Assembly (NCBI RefSeq): GCF_017798205.1
Contig: NZ_CP060010.1
Coordinates: 1,550,001 to 1,614,000 of the forward strand
Direction: 5' to 3'
DNA length: 64,000 nucleotides
DNA from: Cognatishimia activa
GTDB taxonomy: Bacteria > Pseudomonadota > Alphaproteobacteria > Rhodobacterales > Rhodobacteraceae
Shown here: positions 1 to 9,679 of the stretch, in pieces
How the letters are laid out: each line of letters begins with the position of its first letter
How positions within the stretch are numbered: the first letter of the stretch is position 1
Program-made: the position numbers and the translations under genes
The notes under the pieces: generated by a model
What the model was told of the DNA's origin: nothing
Databases searched by the model: none
The model's input: only the letters and a program-made list of their open reading frames with translations

Positions 1-167
1 TCTTGGAACGCCACGAAGGTCTGCGCGTCGACGCCGAAGCGCTAGACATCGAGGGCATCGACCCGGCTTGGCGCTCTGAAGAAGGCGGGCTGCGTCTGCG
101 TCCAGACTATTGGGCGGATCAAGGCGGCATGGACGGGTTTTACATCGCCTGCATTCGCAAGGACTAG
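1..167 (+). CDS. rsmB: 16S rRNA m5C methyltransferase RsmB, C-terminal end (partial)
   Basis: The frame is open from the window edge to a TAG at 165-167, giving about 54 residues that end in DGFYIACIRKD. A closing segment of the type LRLRPDYWADQGGMDGFY followed by a short basic tail is typical of RsmB/NOP-family 16S rRNA cytosine-967 methyltransferases, where it forms the last strands of the SAM-dependent domain. The rsmB then heparinase-like then purH order is common in Rhodobacteraceae and supports the call. The catalytic cysteines and SAM site lie outside the window, so the identification rests on the tail and context. Confidence 0.7.
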   Translation, partial: LERHEGLRVDAEALDIEGIDPAWRSEEGGLRLRPDYWADQGGMDGFYIACIRKD

Positions 168-200
168 GCCCGCGTTCCCTCGCGCGCTAGGGTGGCGGGC

Positions 201-686
201 ATGAGCAGGCTCCTTATCATCTATCATTCCCGCACAGGTGGGGCCAAAGCGATGGCGCAGGCCGCGTTTGAGGCCGCGCAGAGCGAATGTGACGCCGTGC
301 TTTTGCAAGCAAAAGACGCGGGCCACGCGGATATGCTGGCCGCGCAGGGTTATATCTTCTGCTGTCCCGAAAACCTCGCGGCCATAACTGGCGAGATGAA
401 AGAGTTCTTTGACCGCAGCTACTACCCTCTGCTGGGCAGGATCGAAGGCCGCGCCTATGCGCTGATGGTCTGCGCAGGCAGCGATGGAGAGAATGCCGTG
501 CGCCAAATGTCGCGCATCGCGACGGGCTTACGCTTGCGTCAAGCCCAAGAGCCGATCATTGTAAACACGGATGCGCAAACGCCCGAGGCGATACTGGCCC
601 CAAAAACTTTGACCGACGCCCAACTCGCGCCGTGCAAAGAACTGGGCGAGGCCTTTGGGGCAGGCTTGTCCCTGGGTGTATTTTAA
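201..686 (+). CDS. flavodoxin-family protein
   Basis: A 161-residue protein with a flavodoxin-like fold pattern. It opens with strand LLIIYHSRTGG followed by AKAMAQAAF, which resembles the FMN phosphate-binding loop of flavodoxins and NAD(P)H:quinone reductases. A later segment, GYIFCCPENLAAITGEMKEF, resembles the second flavin loop of small FMN proteins. It probably binds FMN and acts as a cytoplasmic electron carrier or reductase; the partner is unknown. I chose ATG 201 over an in-frame GTG at 192 because the purine-rich AGGGTGG at 189-195 is well spaced from 201. It lies 33 bases after rsmB and may be cotranscribed with it. Confidence 0.75.
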   Translation: MSRLLIIYHSRTGGAKAMAQAAFEAAQSECDAVLLQAKDAGHADMLAAQGYIFCCPENLAAITGEMKEFFDRSYYPLLGRIEGRAYALMVCAGSDGENAVRQMSRIATGLRLRQAQEPIIVNTDAQTPEAILAPKTLTDAQLAPCKELGEAFGAGLSLGVF

Positions 687-825
687 CAAGATTTCGAACG
701 GGGCGATGTATTGCCCGTCTTAACCGAACCTTTGCCAAGCCGCGCTAAAGCGATTGCAGGTGACTTTGGCAGTTGAGAGGAGTAAACTCTGGTGCAAACG
801 CCAAAGAGCGTAGAGGCAGATCGAG

Positions 826-2568
826 ATGTTCAATCCGGATAGTCTGAGCGCGCGATACACGCGGGCGATGCACCGTTTTCATGCCCGGCTGAGCACACGT
901 GCTCGGCCAGCGACCGCGTTTACCTCGACACCAGAGCCGCGCACCATCGGTGTTTTTGCCAAAGGCCGGCAGCTTTTGGCAGGCAATTTTCTGTTCGCAG
1001 GTCACTTGGTGGTCGCGCCTGAAACCTCGATCTGGGACCTTGATACGCCCGATCCCGAATTCGAAGAAGATCTGCATGGCTTTGCGTGGCTCGATGATTT
1101 CGCAGCCGTTGGCGACACGCCCTGCCGCGAAAAGGCGCAGCTTTGGGTGTGGCGGTGGATTGATCGCTACGGCAAAGGCGATGGGCCCGGGTGGACGCCG
1201 GACCTTACGGGGCGGCGGCTTATTCGCTGGATCAACCACGCGATGCTCTTGCTGCAACGTCAGGACAAGGATCAGCAGGCGCGGTTCTATCGGTCTTTGG
1301 CGCAGCAGACGATCTTTCTGTCTCGCCGCTGGCACAAGGCGCAGCCGGGGTTGCAGCGGTTTGAAGCACTGACAGGGCTCATTTATGCCGGCCTTGCGCT
1401 CGAAGGCATGGGCAAACATGTAAAGCCTGCCGTGAAAGCTTTGGGCCGCGAATGTCAGGCGCGGATCGATGCTGAAGGCGGGATGCCGTCGCGCAATCCG
1501 GAAGAACTTCTGGAAGTCTTTACATTGCTCACCTGGGCAAGTGCCGCTTTGACGGATGCGGATCAACCGCTGACCGCCCCGCATCAGGTGGCGATAGAAC
1601 GGATCGCGCCGACTTTGCGCACCTTGCGCCATTCCGACGGGGGATTGGCTCGGTTTCATGGAGGTGGTCGTGGGCTGGAAGGTCGTTTGGATACGGCTTT
1701 GGCTGCCAGCGATGTGAAATCTCGGCAAGCCGATGGTCTGGCGATGGGATTTGCACGGCTGTCTGGCGGGCGGACCTCGGTGATCGTGGATGCAAGTTCT
1801 CCGACCATTGGCGAAGAATCCCAGAACGCCCATGCCTCAACGCTGGCCTTTGAGATGACCAGCGGTCGGAGGCCCGTGATTGTGAACTGCGGCTCTGGCG
1901 TGAGTTTCGGCGAAGACTGGCGGCGCGCTGGGCGGGCGACGCCAAGCCATTCGACAGTGGCCTTGGATGGATTCAGCTCCGCGCGATTGGGCGAAAGTGG
2001 CCGGGGTTGGCGGGATGAACAGCTGATTGACGCACCCAGAGAAGTGCCGATCCAGATGAGCCCCGTCGCAGATGGCATCCGCTTTGAAGGTGGTCACGAC
2101 GGTTTTGTCGCAACCCACGGTCTGACCCATGCACGCACTTTGGAGCTGACATTTGATGGGCGCGGCCTGGCGGGCGAAGACTTGCTCTTGGCCTTGCAAG
2201 ACAACGCGAAACGCCAATTTGACCGCGTGATGGACGCCAAAAAGCTGCAAGGCATCCCCTATCAAGCGCGATTCCACCTGCATCCGGACGCAAGTGCCGA
2301 GATCGATATGGGCGGGGCTGCGGTCTCTGTTGCACTGAAAAGCGGGGAAATCTGGATATTCCGCCATGATTCCGGCGCGCATTTGTCTGTGGAACCGTCA
2401 GTTTATTTAGAAAAAGGCCGATTAAAGCCGCGTGCGGCCAAACAGATAGTTTTATCTGGGGTCGCGATGGAGTATGCGACGCGCATCCGGTGGTCTCTGG
2501 CCAAGGCGCAGGACTCTGCAATGGCGATCAGGGATCTTCACCGGGAAGAGCTTGACCTGACCCATTGA
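826..2568 (+). CDS. heparinase II/III family protein
   Basis: A 580-residue protein. The N-terminal half is helix-rich (an alpha/alpha-toroid pattern, including the W-rich stretch around residues 60-130). The C-terminal half carries the heparinase II/III-like beta-sandwich, with segments such as [17 protein letters not shown] and [10 protein letters not shown]-like, HSTVALDG. No clear signal peptide is visible. Across Rhodobacteraceae this gene sits between rsmB and purH and is thought to act on a polysaccharide or envelope glycan, but the substrate is not established. A purine-rich GAGGCAGATCGAG precedes ATG 826. PurH follows after 16 bases, so cotranscription is likely. The family assignment is firm; enzymatic activity is inferred. 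Confidence 0.85.
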   Translation: MFNPDSLSARYTRAMHRFHARLSTRARPATAFTSTPEPRTIGVFAKGRQLLAGNFLFAGHLVVAPETSIWDLDTPDPEFEEDLHGFAWLDDFAAVGDTPCREKAQLWVWRWIDRYGKGDGPGWTPDLTGRRLIRWINHAMLLLQRQDKDQQARFYRSLAQQTIFLSRRWHKAQPGLQRFEALTGLIYAGLALEGMGKHVKPAVKALGRECQARIDAEGGMPSRNPEELLEVFTLLTWASAALTDADQPLTAPHQVAIERIAPTLRTLRHSDGGLARFHGGGRGLEGRLDTALAASDVKSRQADGLAMGFARLSGGRTSVIVDASSPTIGEESQNAHASTLAFEMTSGRRPVIVNCGSGVSFGEDWRRAGRATPSHSTVALDGFSSARLGESGRGWRDEQLIDAPREVPIQMSPVADGIRFEGGHDGFVATHGLTHARTLELTFDGRGLAGEDLLLALQDNAKRQFDRVMDAKKLQGIPYQARFHLHPDASAEIDMGGAAVSVALKSGEIWIFRHDSGAHLSVEPSVYLEKGRLKPRAAKQIVLSGVAMEYATRIRWSLAKAQDSAMAIRDLHREELDLTH

Positions 2569-2584
2569 ACGGACCCCAAAACCG

Positions 2585-4174
2585 ATGACCGACCTGACGC
2601 CGATCCGCCGCGCCCTGATTTCTGTATCTGACAAAACGGGGCTGATCGAGCTCGGAAAGTCCCTTAGCGATCGTGGTGTAGAGCTGCTGTCTACCGGTGG
2701 GTCCGCGAAGGCGCTGCGCGATGCTGGGCTGACGGTTGTGGATGTGGCGGATGTCACAGGCTTTCCGGAAATGATGGATGGCCGCGTAAAGACGTTGCAC
2801 CCGAAGGTGCACGGCGGCCTTCTGGCGCTGCGCTCTAACCCAGAGCATGTGGCCGCCATGGAAGAGCACGGCATTGGCGGCATCGATCTGCTTGTCGTGA
2901 ACCTCTATCCGTTTGAGGCGACAGTGGCCGCAGGTGGCGACTATGAGACCTGCATCGAGAACATCGACATCGGCGGCCCGGCTATGATCCGCGCGGCCTC
3001 GAAGAACCACGATGACGTGGCGGTGATCGTGGACGTGCAGGATTATGATGGCCTTCTGGCGGAACTCGATGCCAATGACGGCCAAACCACCTATGCGTTC
3101 CGCAGCAAACAAGCCCAGATCGCCTATGCGCGCACCGCGGCCTATGACGCGGCTGTGTCCAATTGGATGGCCTCGGCAATTGGCGAAGAAGCCCCGCGTC
3201 GCCGCGCGGTTGCGGGCGAGCTGGTGCAGACTCTGCGTTATGGCGAGAACAGCCACCAGCAGGCGGCGTTTTATACCGATGGCTCCGGTCGTCCGGGTGT
3301 TGCGACAGCTCAGCAGTTGCAGGGTAAGGAGTTGTCCTACAACAACATCAACGACACCGATGCGGCGTTCGAGCTGGTCGCCGAGTTCGCGCCAGAGAAC
3401 GGTCCGGCCTGCGCGATCATTAAACACGCGAACCCTTGTGGCGTGGCCGTTGGAGCGACACTCGTGGAAGCCTATCAAAAGGCCTTTGACTGCGACCGCA
3501 CCTCGGCCTTTGGTGGCATTGTTGCTCTGAACCAGCCGCTGGATGCCGAAACCGCGACCAAGATCGTTGAGATTTTTACCGAGGTCGTGATTGCTCCGGG
3601 TGCGTCTGATGAGGCGAAAGAGATCTTTGCGGCCAAGAAAAACCTGCGCCTTTTGCTGACCGAAGGTCTGCCGGATCCAAAGAAACCGATCATGGCTTAC
3701 AAACAAGTCGCGGGCGGCATGTTGATCCAAGACAAGGACGTGGGTTCTGTTGCCAAGGAAGAGCTGAAAGTCGTTACCAAGAAAGCACCGACCGACGCAC
3801 AGATGGCCGATCTACAGTTCGCTTGGAAAGTCGCGAAACACGTGAAATCCAACGCCATTGTTTACGTCAAAGACGGCGCAACCGTCGGCGTTGGCGCAGG
3901 CCAGATGAGCCGCGTGGACAGCGCCAATGTCGCCGCTGCCAAGGCGGAACGCATGGCGGCGGAGCTGGGTCTGGACGAAAGCCTCGCCAAAGGCTCTGCA
4001 GTTGCATCTGACGCCTTCTTCCCATTTGCCGACGGTCTGCTTGAGGCCGCCGCAGCGGGTGGCACCTGTGTGATCCAACCGGGCGGCTCCATGCGCGACA
4101 ATGAGGTGATTGCCGCCGCTGATGAGGCCGGACTCGCAATGGTCTTTACAGGCATGCGTCACTTCCGCCACTAA
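2585..4174 (+). CDS. purH: bifunctional AICAR transformylase / IMP cyclohydrolase
   Basis: Catalyses the last two steps of de novo purine synthesis: formylation of AICAR with 10-formyl-THF, then ring closure to IMP, in the cytoplasm. The 529-residue length is standard. The N-terminal MGS-like cyclohydrolase domain (residues about 1-150) shows [20 protein letters not shown] and [11 protein letters not shown]. The C-terminal transformylase carries the conserved KHANPCG motif with the catalytic Lys-His pair, followed by DRTSAFGG, and ends [17 protein letters not shown] ... FTGMRHFRH, as PurH does. It lies 16 bases after the heparinase-like gene and 28 bases before lspA. Confidence 0.98.
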   Translation: MTDLTPIRRALISVSDKTGLIELGKSLSDRGVELLSTGGSAKALRDAGLTVVDVADVTGFPEMMDGRVKTLHPKVHGGLLALRSNPEHVAAMEEHGIGGIDLLVVNLYPFEATVAAGGDYETCIENIDIGGPAMIRAASKNHDDVAVIVDVQDYDGLLAELDANDGQTTYAFRSKQAQIAYARTAAYDAAVSNWMASAIGEEAPRRRAVAGELVQTLRYGENSHQQAAFYTDGSGRPGVATAQQLQGKELSYNNINDTDAAFELVAEFAPENGPACAIIKHANPCGVAVGATLVEAYQKAFDCDRTSAFGGIVALNQPLDAETATKIVEIFTEVVIAPGASDEAKEIFAAKKNLRLLLTEGLPDPKKPIMAYKQVAGGMLIQDKDVGSVAKEELKVVTKKAPTDAQMADLQFAWKVAKHVKSNAIVYVKDGATVGVGAGQMSRVDSANVAAAKAERMAAELGLDESLAKGSAVASDAFFPFADGLLEAAAAGGTCVIQPGGSMRDNEVIAAADEAGLAMVFTGMRHFRH

Positions 4175-4202
4175 GGGCGAGGCGACAATTAAGGGGCGGC
4201 AG

Positions 4203-4673
4203 ATGCGGCTGGTATTTTGGATCGGATTTTGGATTTTCCTGCTGGATCAGGCGTCCAAATTCTATGTCGTCCATATGCTGGAACTGGATCGCGTCACGCG
4301 GATCGAGGTCTGGCCGCCCTTCCTGAACCTTCATATGGCCTGGAACACCGGCGTGAATTTCGGCCTTTTGGCCGGAAACAGTGACGTGGCGCGTTGGGCA
4401 TTGATCTTTGTGGCGCTGACGATCTGTACCTTTGTGATCTATTGGATCTGGCGGGATCGTCCGCAGCTCAAGGGGCTGATCTCGGCTGGATTGCTCATTG
4501 GCGGGGCCTTGGGCAACGTGGTGGACCGCTTTATTTACGGCGCCGTGGCGGATTTTCTGAACATGAGCTGCTGTGGCTTTGACAACCCATATGCCTTCAA
4601 CGTGGCCGATATCTCTGTGTTTATCGGCGCACTTGGGTTGGCTTTTTGGGGCGGGGCTCAAAAGCAGGCGTGA
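4203..4673 (+). CDS. lspA: prolipoprotein signal peptidase II
   Basis: An inner-membrane aspartyl peptidase that removes signal peptides from lipidated prolipoproteins. The 156 residues contain about four transmembrane helices. The family motifs are present: GNVVDRF with catalytic Asp108 and FNVADISV with Asp136, plus the Asn/Asp-Q segment LDQASKF near the N terminus. The frame is open upstream inside purH, but the start is taken as ATG 4203: it directly precedes the hydrophobic MRLVFWIGFWIFLLDQ and follows AAGGGGCGGCAG. The next gene encodes a lipoprotein, a probable substrate. Confidence 0.96.
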   Translation: MRLVFWIGFWIFLLDQASKFYVVHMLELDRVTRIEVWPPFLNLHMAWNTGVNFGLLAGNSDVARWALIFVALTICTFVIYWIWRDRPQLKGLISAGLLIGGALGNVVDRFIYGAVADFLNMSCCGFDNPYAFNVADISVFIGALGLAFWGGAQKQA

Positions 4674-4724
4674 CGGATCGGATCCGATCCGTTAAGCATA
4701 GGCGAAACGACAGGAGACGTCTGA

Positions 4725-5243
4725 ATGGGCGGAATGCGCGCAGTCATCTTGGGAATGGTTCTGGTCTTGGCTGGTTGTGCCAATGAGAAAGGCATCCGTG
4801 TGCTGTCTTCTGGCGACGAAGGCCCGGATGAATTCGCGATCATGCCGACCAAGGAACTGGCGGCGCCAGCAAGCTATTCCAGCCTGCCGGAACCAACGCC
4901 GGGTGGCACCAACCTTGCAGACGTTGATCCATTGGCAGAAGGCGCGGCCGCTTTGGGCGGCAATCGCACCACAGCCTCGGCTGGCTCGTCCTTCCCCGCA
5001 ACGGACAGCGCGCTTGTCAGCTATGCATCTCGCAATGGCACGAACCCAAATATCCGCGAGCAACTGGCGCAGGATGACGAGGCCGTCCGAGGTCAATTCA
5101 ACCGCTTTGTGTCTTGGCGTCTTGGGTCGAACGACCGCTACAATGAGATCTACCGCCGCTATCACCTGAACGCCTATCGCGAGCTCGCCCGCTGGCGTCG
5201 CGCCGGCGTGAAAACGCCGACGGCCCCTACGCCTCCTCAGTAA
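4725..5243 (+). CDS. DUF3035 lipoprotein (BamF-like)
   Basis: A 172-residue lipoprotein with a short N-terminal hydrophobic segment ending in the lipobox LAGC (Cys18), then a low-complexity Pro/Ala/Gly-rich stretch. The motif GPDEFAIMPTKELAAP and the tail WRLGSNDRYNEIYRRYHLNAYREL are typical of DUF3035 (PF11233), which databases label BamF, a lipoprotein of the outer-membrane beta-barrel assembly complex in Alphaproteobacteria. It lies immediately after lspA, which would process it. The BamF role is transferred from the family name and not shown here. A second in-frame Met at residue 4 is a possible alternative start. Confidence 0.8.
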   Translation: MGGMRAVILGMVLVLAGCANEKGIRVLSSGDEGPDEFAIMPTKELAAPASYSSLPEPTPGGTNLADVDPLAEGAAALGGNRTTASAGSSFPATDSALVSYASRNGTNPNIREQLAQDDEAVRGQFNRFVSWRLGSNDRYNEIYRRYHLNAYRELARWRRAGVKTPTAPTPPQ

Positions 5244-5325
5244 TCTTCGCTCACAATCGCGTAAAACCGGTTGAAGCGCGCCCCGCGCGGCGTAACTATC
5301 TGTTCAAACGACAGAGGAGAGTGCC

Positions 5326-6663
5326 ATGCGGCGCATGATCTTGCTGGCTGGGCTTGCCATTGCGGCGACGCTTCCGGCCCGCGCGCAAGAAGCGGTGACG
5401 GATTTCACCTTGGACAATGGGATGCAGGTCGTGGTGGTCGAGGATCACCGAGCCCCCGTTGTGATGCATATGGTCTGGTATAAGGCAGGCTCTGCGGATG
5501 AACCCGCCGGCACCTCGGGCATCGCGCATTTTCTGGAGCATCTGATGTTCAAACAGACGGAAAACCTCGCCCCGGGTGAGTTTTCCGAGACCGTGACCGC
5601 CCAAGGTGGGCAGGACAACGCATTCACCAGCTATGACTATACAGCCTACTACCAGCGCGTCGCAGCGGATCGACTAGAATTGATGATGCAGATGGAGAGC
5701 GACCGGATGGTCAATTTGCGTCTGACCGAAGAGGATATCCTGACCGAGCGCGATGTGATCATCGAAGAACGCAACCAACGCACGGAAAACAGCGCAGGCG
5801 CCCTGTTTCGCGAACAACGCATGGCGGCGCAATATATGAACCATCGCTATGGCGTGCCGATCATCGGCTGGCGTCACGAGATGGAGACCTTGGACATGGC
5901 CGACGCGCTGGCCTTCTATGAAGAATTCTATGCGCCGAATAACGCGATCCTGATCGTTGCCGGTGACGTCGAACCCAAAGAGGTTCGCGCGTTGGCGGAT
6001 AAATACTACGGCGTGATCCCGGCCAATCCTGATCTGAAACCTCGGGCCCGGACTCAAGAGCCTCCGCAATTGTCGGCACGTCGCATGGTCTATCGCGATG
6101 CGCGGGTGGCACAGGAATATGTGACCCGCAGCTATCTTGCGCCGGAACGGGATGCCGGAGATCAGCGAGAGGCGGCGGCCCTGACCTTGCTGGCCGCGAT
6201 CCTGGGCGATGGCCCGACGGCGGTTCTGCCGCGCGATCTGCAATTTGGCAGCAAGCAAGCGGTCTACACGACGGCCTTCTACGGCGGCATGTCGCTGGAT
6301 GACACAACCTTTGGTCTGGTGATCGTGCCGTCTGAAGGTGTGGGCCTGCAAGAAGCCGAGGAAGCGATGGATGCCTCTGTGCGTCAGTTCATCAAAGATG
6401 GCGTGGATGAAGATCACCTCAAACGCATCAAGATGCAGCTCCGTGCCGCCCAGATCTATGCTCGGGATGACGCGGATGCGGTCGGCAACCGCTATGGGCG
6501 CGCTTTGACCAGCGGGTTGACCATTCAGGACGTGCAAGAGTGGCCCGATATCCTTCAGTCGATCACAGGCGAAGAAATTGTCGCGGCTGCAGAGCGCGTA
6601 TTCAAAGTCGAGAACTCTGTGACCGGCTGGTTGCGTAAACCTGCCGTGGAGGTGACCCAATGA
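5326..6663 (+). CDS. M16-family zinc metallopeptidase (catalytic subunit)
   Basis: A 445-residue exported protein with a signal peptide (residues 1-20, ending PARAQ). The inverted zinc motif HFLEH (His68, Glu71, His72) marks the catalytic M16 (pitrilysin/processing-peptidase-like) subunit. The downstream glutamate-rich helix LTERDVIIEERNQR should provide the third zinc ligand. The second M16 domain half follows (VYRDARVAQEYVTRSY). It probably degrades peptides in the periplasm. It overlaps the next M16 gene by ATGA, implying translational coupling and a heterodimer. The ribosome site CAGAGGAGAG lies just before ATG 5326. Confidence 0.93.
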   Translation: MRRMILLAGLAIAATLPARAQEAVTDFTLDNGMQVVVVEDHRAPVVMHMVWYKAGSADEPAGTSGIAHFLEHLMFKQTENLAPGEFSETVTAQGGQDNAFTSYDYTAYYQRVAADRLELMMQMESDRMVNLRLTEEDILTERDVIIEERNQRTENSAGALFREQRMAAQYMNHRYGVPIIGWRHEMETLDMADALAFYEEFYAPNNAILIVAGDVEPKEVRALADKYYGVIPANPDLKPRARTQEPPQLSARRMVYRDARVAQEYVTRSYLAPERDAGDQREAAALTLLAAILGDGPTAVLPRDLQFGSKQAVYTTAFYGGMSLDDTTFGLVIVPSEGVGLQEAEEAMDASVRQFIKDGVDEDHLKRIKMQLRAAQIYARDDADAVGNRYGRALTSGLTIQDVQEWPDILQSITGEEIVAAAERVFKVENSVTGWLRKPAVEVTQ

Positions 6664-7955
6664 TCCGTTTTGTCCTAGGCGTTGTGATGATCTTTGCGGC
6701 CCTGCCTGCGCAGGCCGAAATCGACATCAAAGAGGTGACCAGCCCCGGCGGGATCACAGTATGGCTTGTCGAAGAACCGTCGATCCCCTTCGTGGCGTTG
6801 GAACTGCGGTTCCGAGGCGGTGGGACGCTTGATTTGCCCGGCAAGCGTGGTGCAACAAACCTGATGGTCGGCCTTCTTGAGGAAGGCACCGGCGATATGG
6901 ATGCACGCGACTTTGCCAAGGCGACCGAAGAACTGGCCGCGCAATTTGGCTATCGCGCTTATGATGAATCCATCGCGCTTTCGGCCAAATTCCTGACCGA
7001 GAACCGTGATGAGGCGATTGCTCTGTTCCGCAAGTCGGTCGTAGAGCCGCGCTTTGATCAAGTGTCTATCGACCGCGTTCGCGAACAGGTGCTGAGTGGG
7101 ATCCGGTCGGATGCCAAAGATCCAAACAGGATTGCATCAGCCAAGTTTGATGAATTGGCTTTTGGGGACCACCCCTATGGGTCTTCGATGGATGGGACCG
7201 AGGACAGCGTTCTTGGCCTAACGCGGGACGATATCATAGACGCGCATCGCGGTGCTCTTGCACTGGATCGGGTTTATGTTTCTGCTGTCGGGGATATCAC
7301 TGCCGAGGAATTGGGTGTGATGCTGGATGATTTGCTGATGGGCCTCCCTGAAACAGGTGCAGCATTTGCCGGGCCGGCGGAATTCAGCCTTGCCGGTGGT
7401 CAGACAATCGTCGATTTCGCGACGCCTCAGTCGGTCGCACTCTTCGGCCACGAAGGGATCGAGCGAGATGATCCCGATTTCTTTGCAGCCTTTTTGCTGA
7501 ATACGATCATGGGTGGCAGCAGCTTTGACAATCGCTTGATGGAAGAAGTGCGCGAGAAACGCGGCCTGACCTATGGCATCGGCACCTATCTGATCGCGAT
7601 GGATCAAGCTGAGCTTTATCTGGGCTCTGTGGCCTCGGTAAATGACCGTGTGATGCAGGCGGTGGATGTGGTGAAATCTGAATGGGCGCGGATGGCGTCT
7701 GAAGGACCAACACTTGAAGAGCTCGACGCTGCAAAGGCTTATCTGACCGGGGCCTATCCGCTCCGCTTTGATGGCAACGCTGCGATTGCGAATATCATGG
7801 TCGGCATGCAGATGGATGATCTGGGTCTCGACTATATCGCGGGACGCAACGAAAAGGTGCGCGCGGTCACGCTAGAGGACGTGCGGCGTGTGGCGGCGAG
7901 GCTGATGCGGCCAGAGGATCTGCATTTTGTGATCGTGGGGCAGCCTGAAAGCTGA
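6660..7955 (+). CDS. M16-family peptidase, non-catalytic partner subunit
   Basis: A 431-residue exported M16 protein (signal peptide ending LPAQA). The position of the HxxEH zinc motif reads NLMVGLLEEG, so the metal site is absent. In contrast, the R/Y substrate-binding pair of the other half is present in EVREKRGLTYGIG. This split, active-site subunit plus R/Y subunit, is the known arrangement of bacterial M16B heterodimers. The start ATG overlaps the stop of the catalytic gene, matching stoichiometric synthesis. A strong terminator follows at 7981. Confidence 0.93.
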   Translation: MIRFVLGVVMIFAALPAQAEIDIKEVTSPGGITVWLVEEPSIPFVALELRFRGGGTLDLPGKRGATNLMVGLLEEGTGDMDARDFAKATEELAAQFGYRAYDESIALSAKFLTENRDEAIALFRKSVVEPRFDQVSIDRVREQVLSGIRSDAKDPNRIASAKFDELAFGDHPYGSSMDGTEDSVLGLTRDDIIDAHRGALALDRVYVSAVGDITAEELGVMLDDLLMGLPETGAAFAGPAEFSLAGGQTIVDFATPQSVALFGHEGIERDDPDFFAAFLLNTIMGGSSFDNRLMEEVREKRGLTYGIGTYLIAMDQAELYLGSVASVNDRVMQAVDVVKSEWARMASEGPTLEELDAAKAYLTGAYPLRFDGNAAIANIMVGMQMDDLGLDYIAGRNEKVRAVTLEDVRRVAARLMRPEDLHFVIVGQPES

Positions 7956-7980
7956 TTTCCTTTTAATTTAAGCCACTGAA

Positions 7981-8010
7981 AACCCCAGCGATGTCCGCTG
8001 GGGTTTTTTG
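7981..8010 (+). terminator. rho-independent terminator after the M16 pair
   Basis: Stem AACCCCAGCG / CGCTGGGGTT around a short ATGTC-type loop, followed directly by a T run (TTTTTTG). It lies 26 bases past the stop of the second M16 gene and closes the operon that begins upstream of purH or lspA. Confidence 0.9.
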
Positions 8011-8024
8011 TTTTGTGAAATGGG

Positions 8025-8080
8025 TTGACAGAATCTCTATTTAATACGATATCGAACCAAATAGTACGATATCGTATTAA
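8025..8080 (+). promoter_or_regulatory. promoter with two GATATC-centred operators (predicted MarR sites)
   Basis: A consensus -35 TTGACA lies at 8025-8030. About 16-17 bases later a poor -10 falls inside the first operator-like sequence. Two related dyads share the core TACGATATCG: one centred at 8050/8051 (partly conserved) and one at 8070/8071, nearly perfect over 8062-8079 with one mismatched pair. The centres are exactly 20 bases apart, about two helical turns, so two dimers could bind the same face and block RNA polymerase. The regulator is inferred to be the MarR protein encoded by the second gene of this transcript. Confidence 0.7.
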
Positions 8081-8093
8081 ATGGAGTAAGCAG

Positions 8094-9239
8094 ATGACTA
8101 TTTCCCGTCGCAAAGCCATCGCCCTTGTCGGCGGCGGCGTCATTCTCGCCGCAGCGGCTACAACCGGCTATCGCGTGACGCGCAGCCCACAGACCGCGCT
8201 GAAACCATGGGAACTCGCGGGCACCTACGGCGAACCTCGGCAAAAGGCGCTGTCCTTCGCGTTGCTATCCCCCAACCCGCATAACCTTCAGCCTTGGCTC
8301 GTGGATCTGTCCGAGCCAGACACGGTCGTGCTCTATGCCAATCCGGATAAGTTCTTGCCCGAAACTGATCCAATGAGTCGCCAAATCACGATTGGACTGG
8401 GGGCCTTTCTAGAGGTGATGCGTATGGCAGCGGCACAGGATGGGTTTCGTGTTGATCTGGACTATTTTCCGGATGGGTTTGACGCCAAAGCGCTGGATGC
8501 GCGTCCGATCGCGCGGGCCGTCTTTGTAAAGGATGCGGCGCAAGACCCCGATCCGCTTTTCGCGCATGTTCTGACGCGTCGGTCCAATAAAGAGCCCTAT
8601 GACACCTCGCGGCCAGTTTCGGGGACAACGGTCGAGGTTTTGAAAGCTGCGAGCAGCGACCTTGATTTTGGAAGCACTTTGGATGCCGAAGACATTGCTT
8701 ACTTTCGGGATCTCACAACGAAGGCCTTGTTCGTCGAACTGAAGACACCGCGCACCCATGTGGAAAGTGTGGATGTCTTTCGCATTGGCCACCAAGAGGT
8801 TGATGCCTCGCCTGATGGGATCGACCTGTCTGGTCCCATGTTTGAGAGTCTGAAATTGGCAGGTCTGTTTGATCGGGAACAAGCGGCCGATCCGACGTCC
8901 ATGTCCTTTCAGGCTGGGCTGGATATGGTCGCAGGATATTGTGAAACTGCTATGGGGTATGTCTGGCTCAAGACGGCCACAAATACGCGGATTGACCAGT
9001 TGAACGCCGGTCGGAACTGGGTACGGGTGAATCTTGCGGCGACTGGGATGGGTCTTGGGATTCATCCGCTCAGCCAGGCCTTGCAAGAATATCCCGAAAT
9101 GGCCGCGCATTACCGAGATATTCACGCACGACTTGCGCCCGAGGGCGGAACGGTTCAAATGTTTGGACGTATTGGCTATGGTCCGGATCTGCCGCCTAGC
9201 CCGCGCTGGTCATTGGAACATAAGATTGTCGCAAGCTGA
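8094..9239 (+). CDS. Acg-family FMN-binding nitroreductase with Tat-like signal
   Basis: A 381-residue protein. Residues 1-27 contain a twin-arginine-type leader (SRRKAIALVGGG followed by an Ala-rich hydrophobic stretch), suggesting export of a folded flavoprotein. The body matches the Acg/nitroreductase-like family: SFALLSPNPHNLQPW resembles the FMN phosphate-binding segment, with a second conserved block RRSNKEPYDT and a GMGLGIHPLSQ helix. The likely role is FMN-dependent reduction or flavin sequestration; the substrate is unknown. I chose ATG 8094 because GGAG at 8083-8086 is well placed and it starts the Tat leader; the open frame extends upstream through the operators and is rejected. 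Confidence 0.82.
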   Translation: MTISRRKAIALVGGGVILAAAATTGYRVTRSPQTALKPWELAGTYGEPRQKALSFALLSPNPHNLQPWLVDLSEPDTVVLYANPDKFLPETDPMSRQITIGLGAFLEVMRMAAAQDGFRVDLDYFPDGFDAKALDARPIARAVFVKDAAQDPDPLFAHVLTRRSNKEPYDTSRPVSGTTVEVLKAASSDLDFGSTLDAEDIAYFRDLTTKALFVELKTPRTHVESVDVFRIGHQEVDASPDGIDLSGPMFESLKLAGLFDREQAADPTSMSFQAGLDMVAGYCETAMGYVWLKTATNTRIDQLNAGRNWVRVNLAATGMGLGIHPLSQALQEYPEMAAHYRDIHARLAPEGGTVQMFGRIGYGPDLPPSPRWSLEHKIVAS

Positions 9240-9678
9240 CGAAATCGGAAAACTTGTTTTCGGCTTTTTCAACGAAGTCGGGATCATCAATCAATTGGCC
9301 ACGCGGCAGCTGGAAAGCAAATTGCCGGATGGCCTTTTGATTTCGCATTTCGGGGTGATCAATCACTTGATGCGCTTGGGCGACGGGCGCACGCCATTGC
9401 AGATCGCGACAGCGCATCAGGTGCCCAAAACAACGATGACCCATACGTTAGCCGGCTTAAAGAAAGCAGGGCTTATCGAGTTCGCGCCAAATCCAAAAGA
9501 CGCACGGTCTAAATGCGTCTTGCTGACAGATGCGGGGCGCAGGTTTCATGCAGAGGCAATCGCTGCGATCATGCCCGAGTTTCAGGCGCTCTTGGGCGAT
9601 ATTCCTGCAGATCAATTCGCCGCCGCCCTGCCTTTTTTGCAACGTGTGCGCGCCTATATGGACGCGGCACGCGATTGA
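9226..9678 (+). CDS. MarR-family transcriptional regulator (TTG start)
   Basis: A 150-residue winged-helix repressor type: helix-turn-helix GRTPLQIATAHQVPKTTMTHTLAGLKKAGL, then the wing EFAPNPKDARSKCVLLTDAG. No ATG gives a sensible N terminus. TTG 9226, inside the end of the nitroreductase gene, yields a normal MarR length, and the stop/start overlap (14 bases) suggests translational coupling. The gene most likely represses its own operon through the palindromes at 8040-8080. The ligand is unknown; a nitro-aromatic, quinone or oxidant is plausible given the partner enzyme. Confidence 0.8.
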   Translation: MSQADEIGKLVFGFFNEVGIINQLATRQLESKLPDGLLISHFGVINHLMRLGDGRTPLQIATAHQVPKTTMTHTLAGLKKAGLIEFAPNPKDARSKCVLLTDAGRRFHAEAIAAIMPEFQALLGDIPADQFAAALPFLQRVRAYMDAARD

Positions 9679-9679
9679 A

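Noticed and set aside
745-1833. Minus-strand open frame of 362 codons opposite the heparinase-like gene
   Set aside because: Antisense shadow of a high-GC gene; Arg/Pro/His-rich, no ribosome site or domain.
2528-3730. Long minus-strand open frame opposite purH (400 codons)
   Set aside because: It mirrors purH codon bias, has no family features and overlaps a certain gene.
5674-6660. Minus-strand open frame of 328 codons opposite the M16 peptidase
   Set aside because: Composition is that of an antisense frame and the plus-strand M16 motifs are unambiguous.
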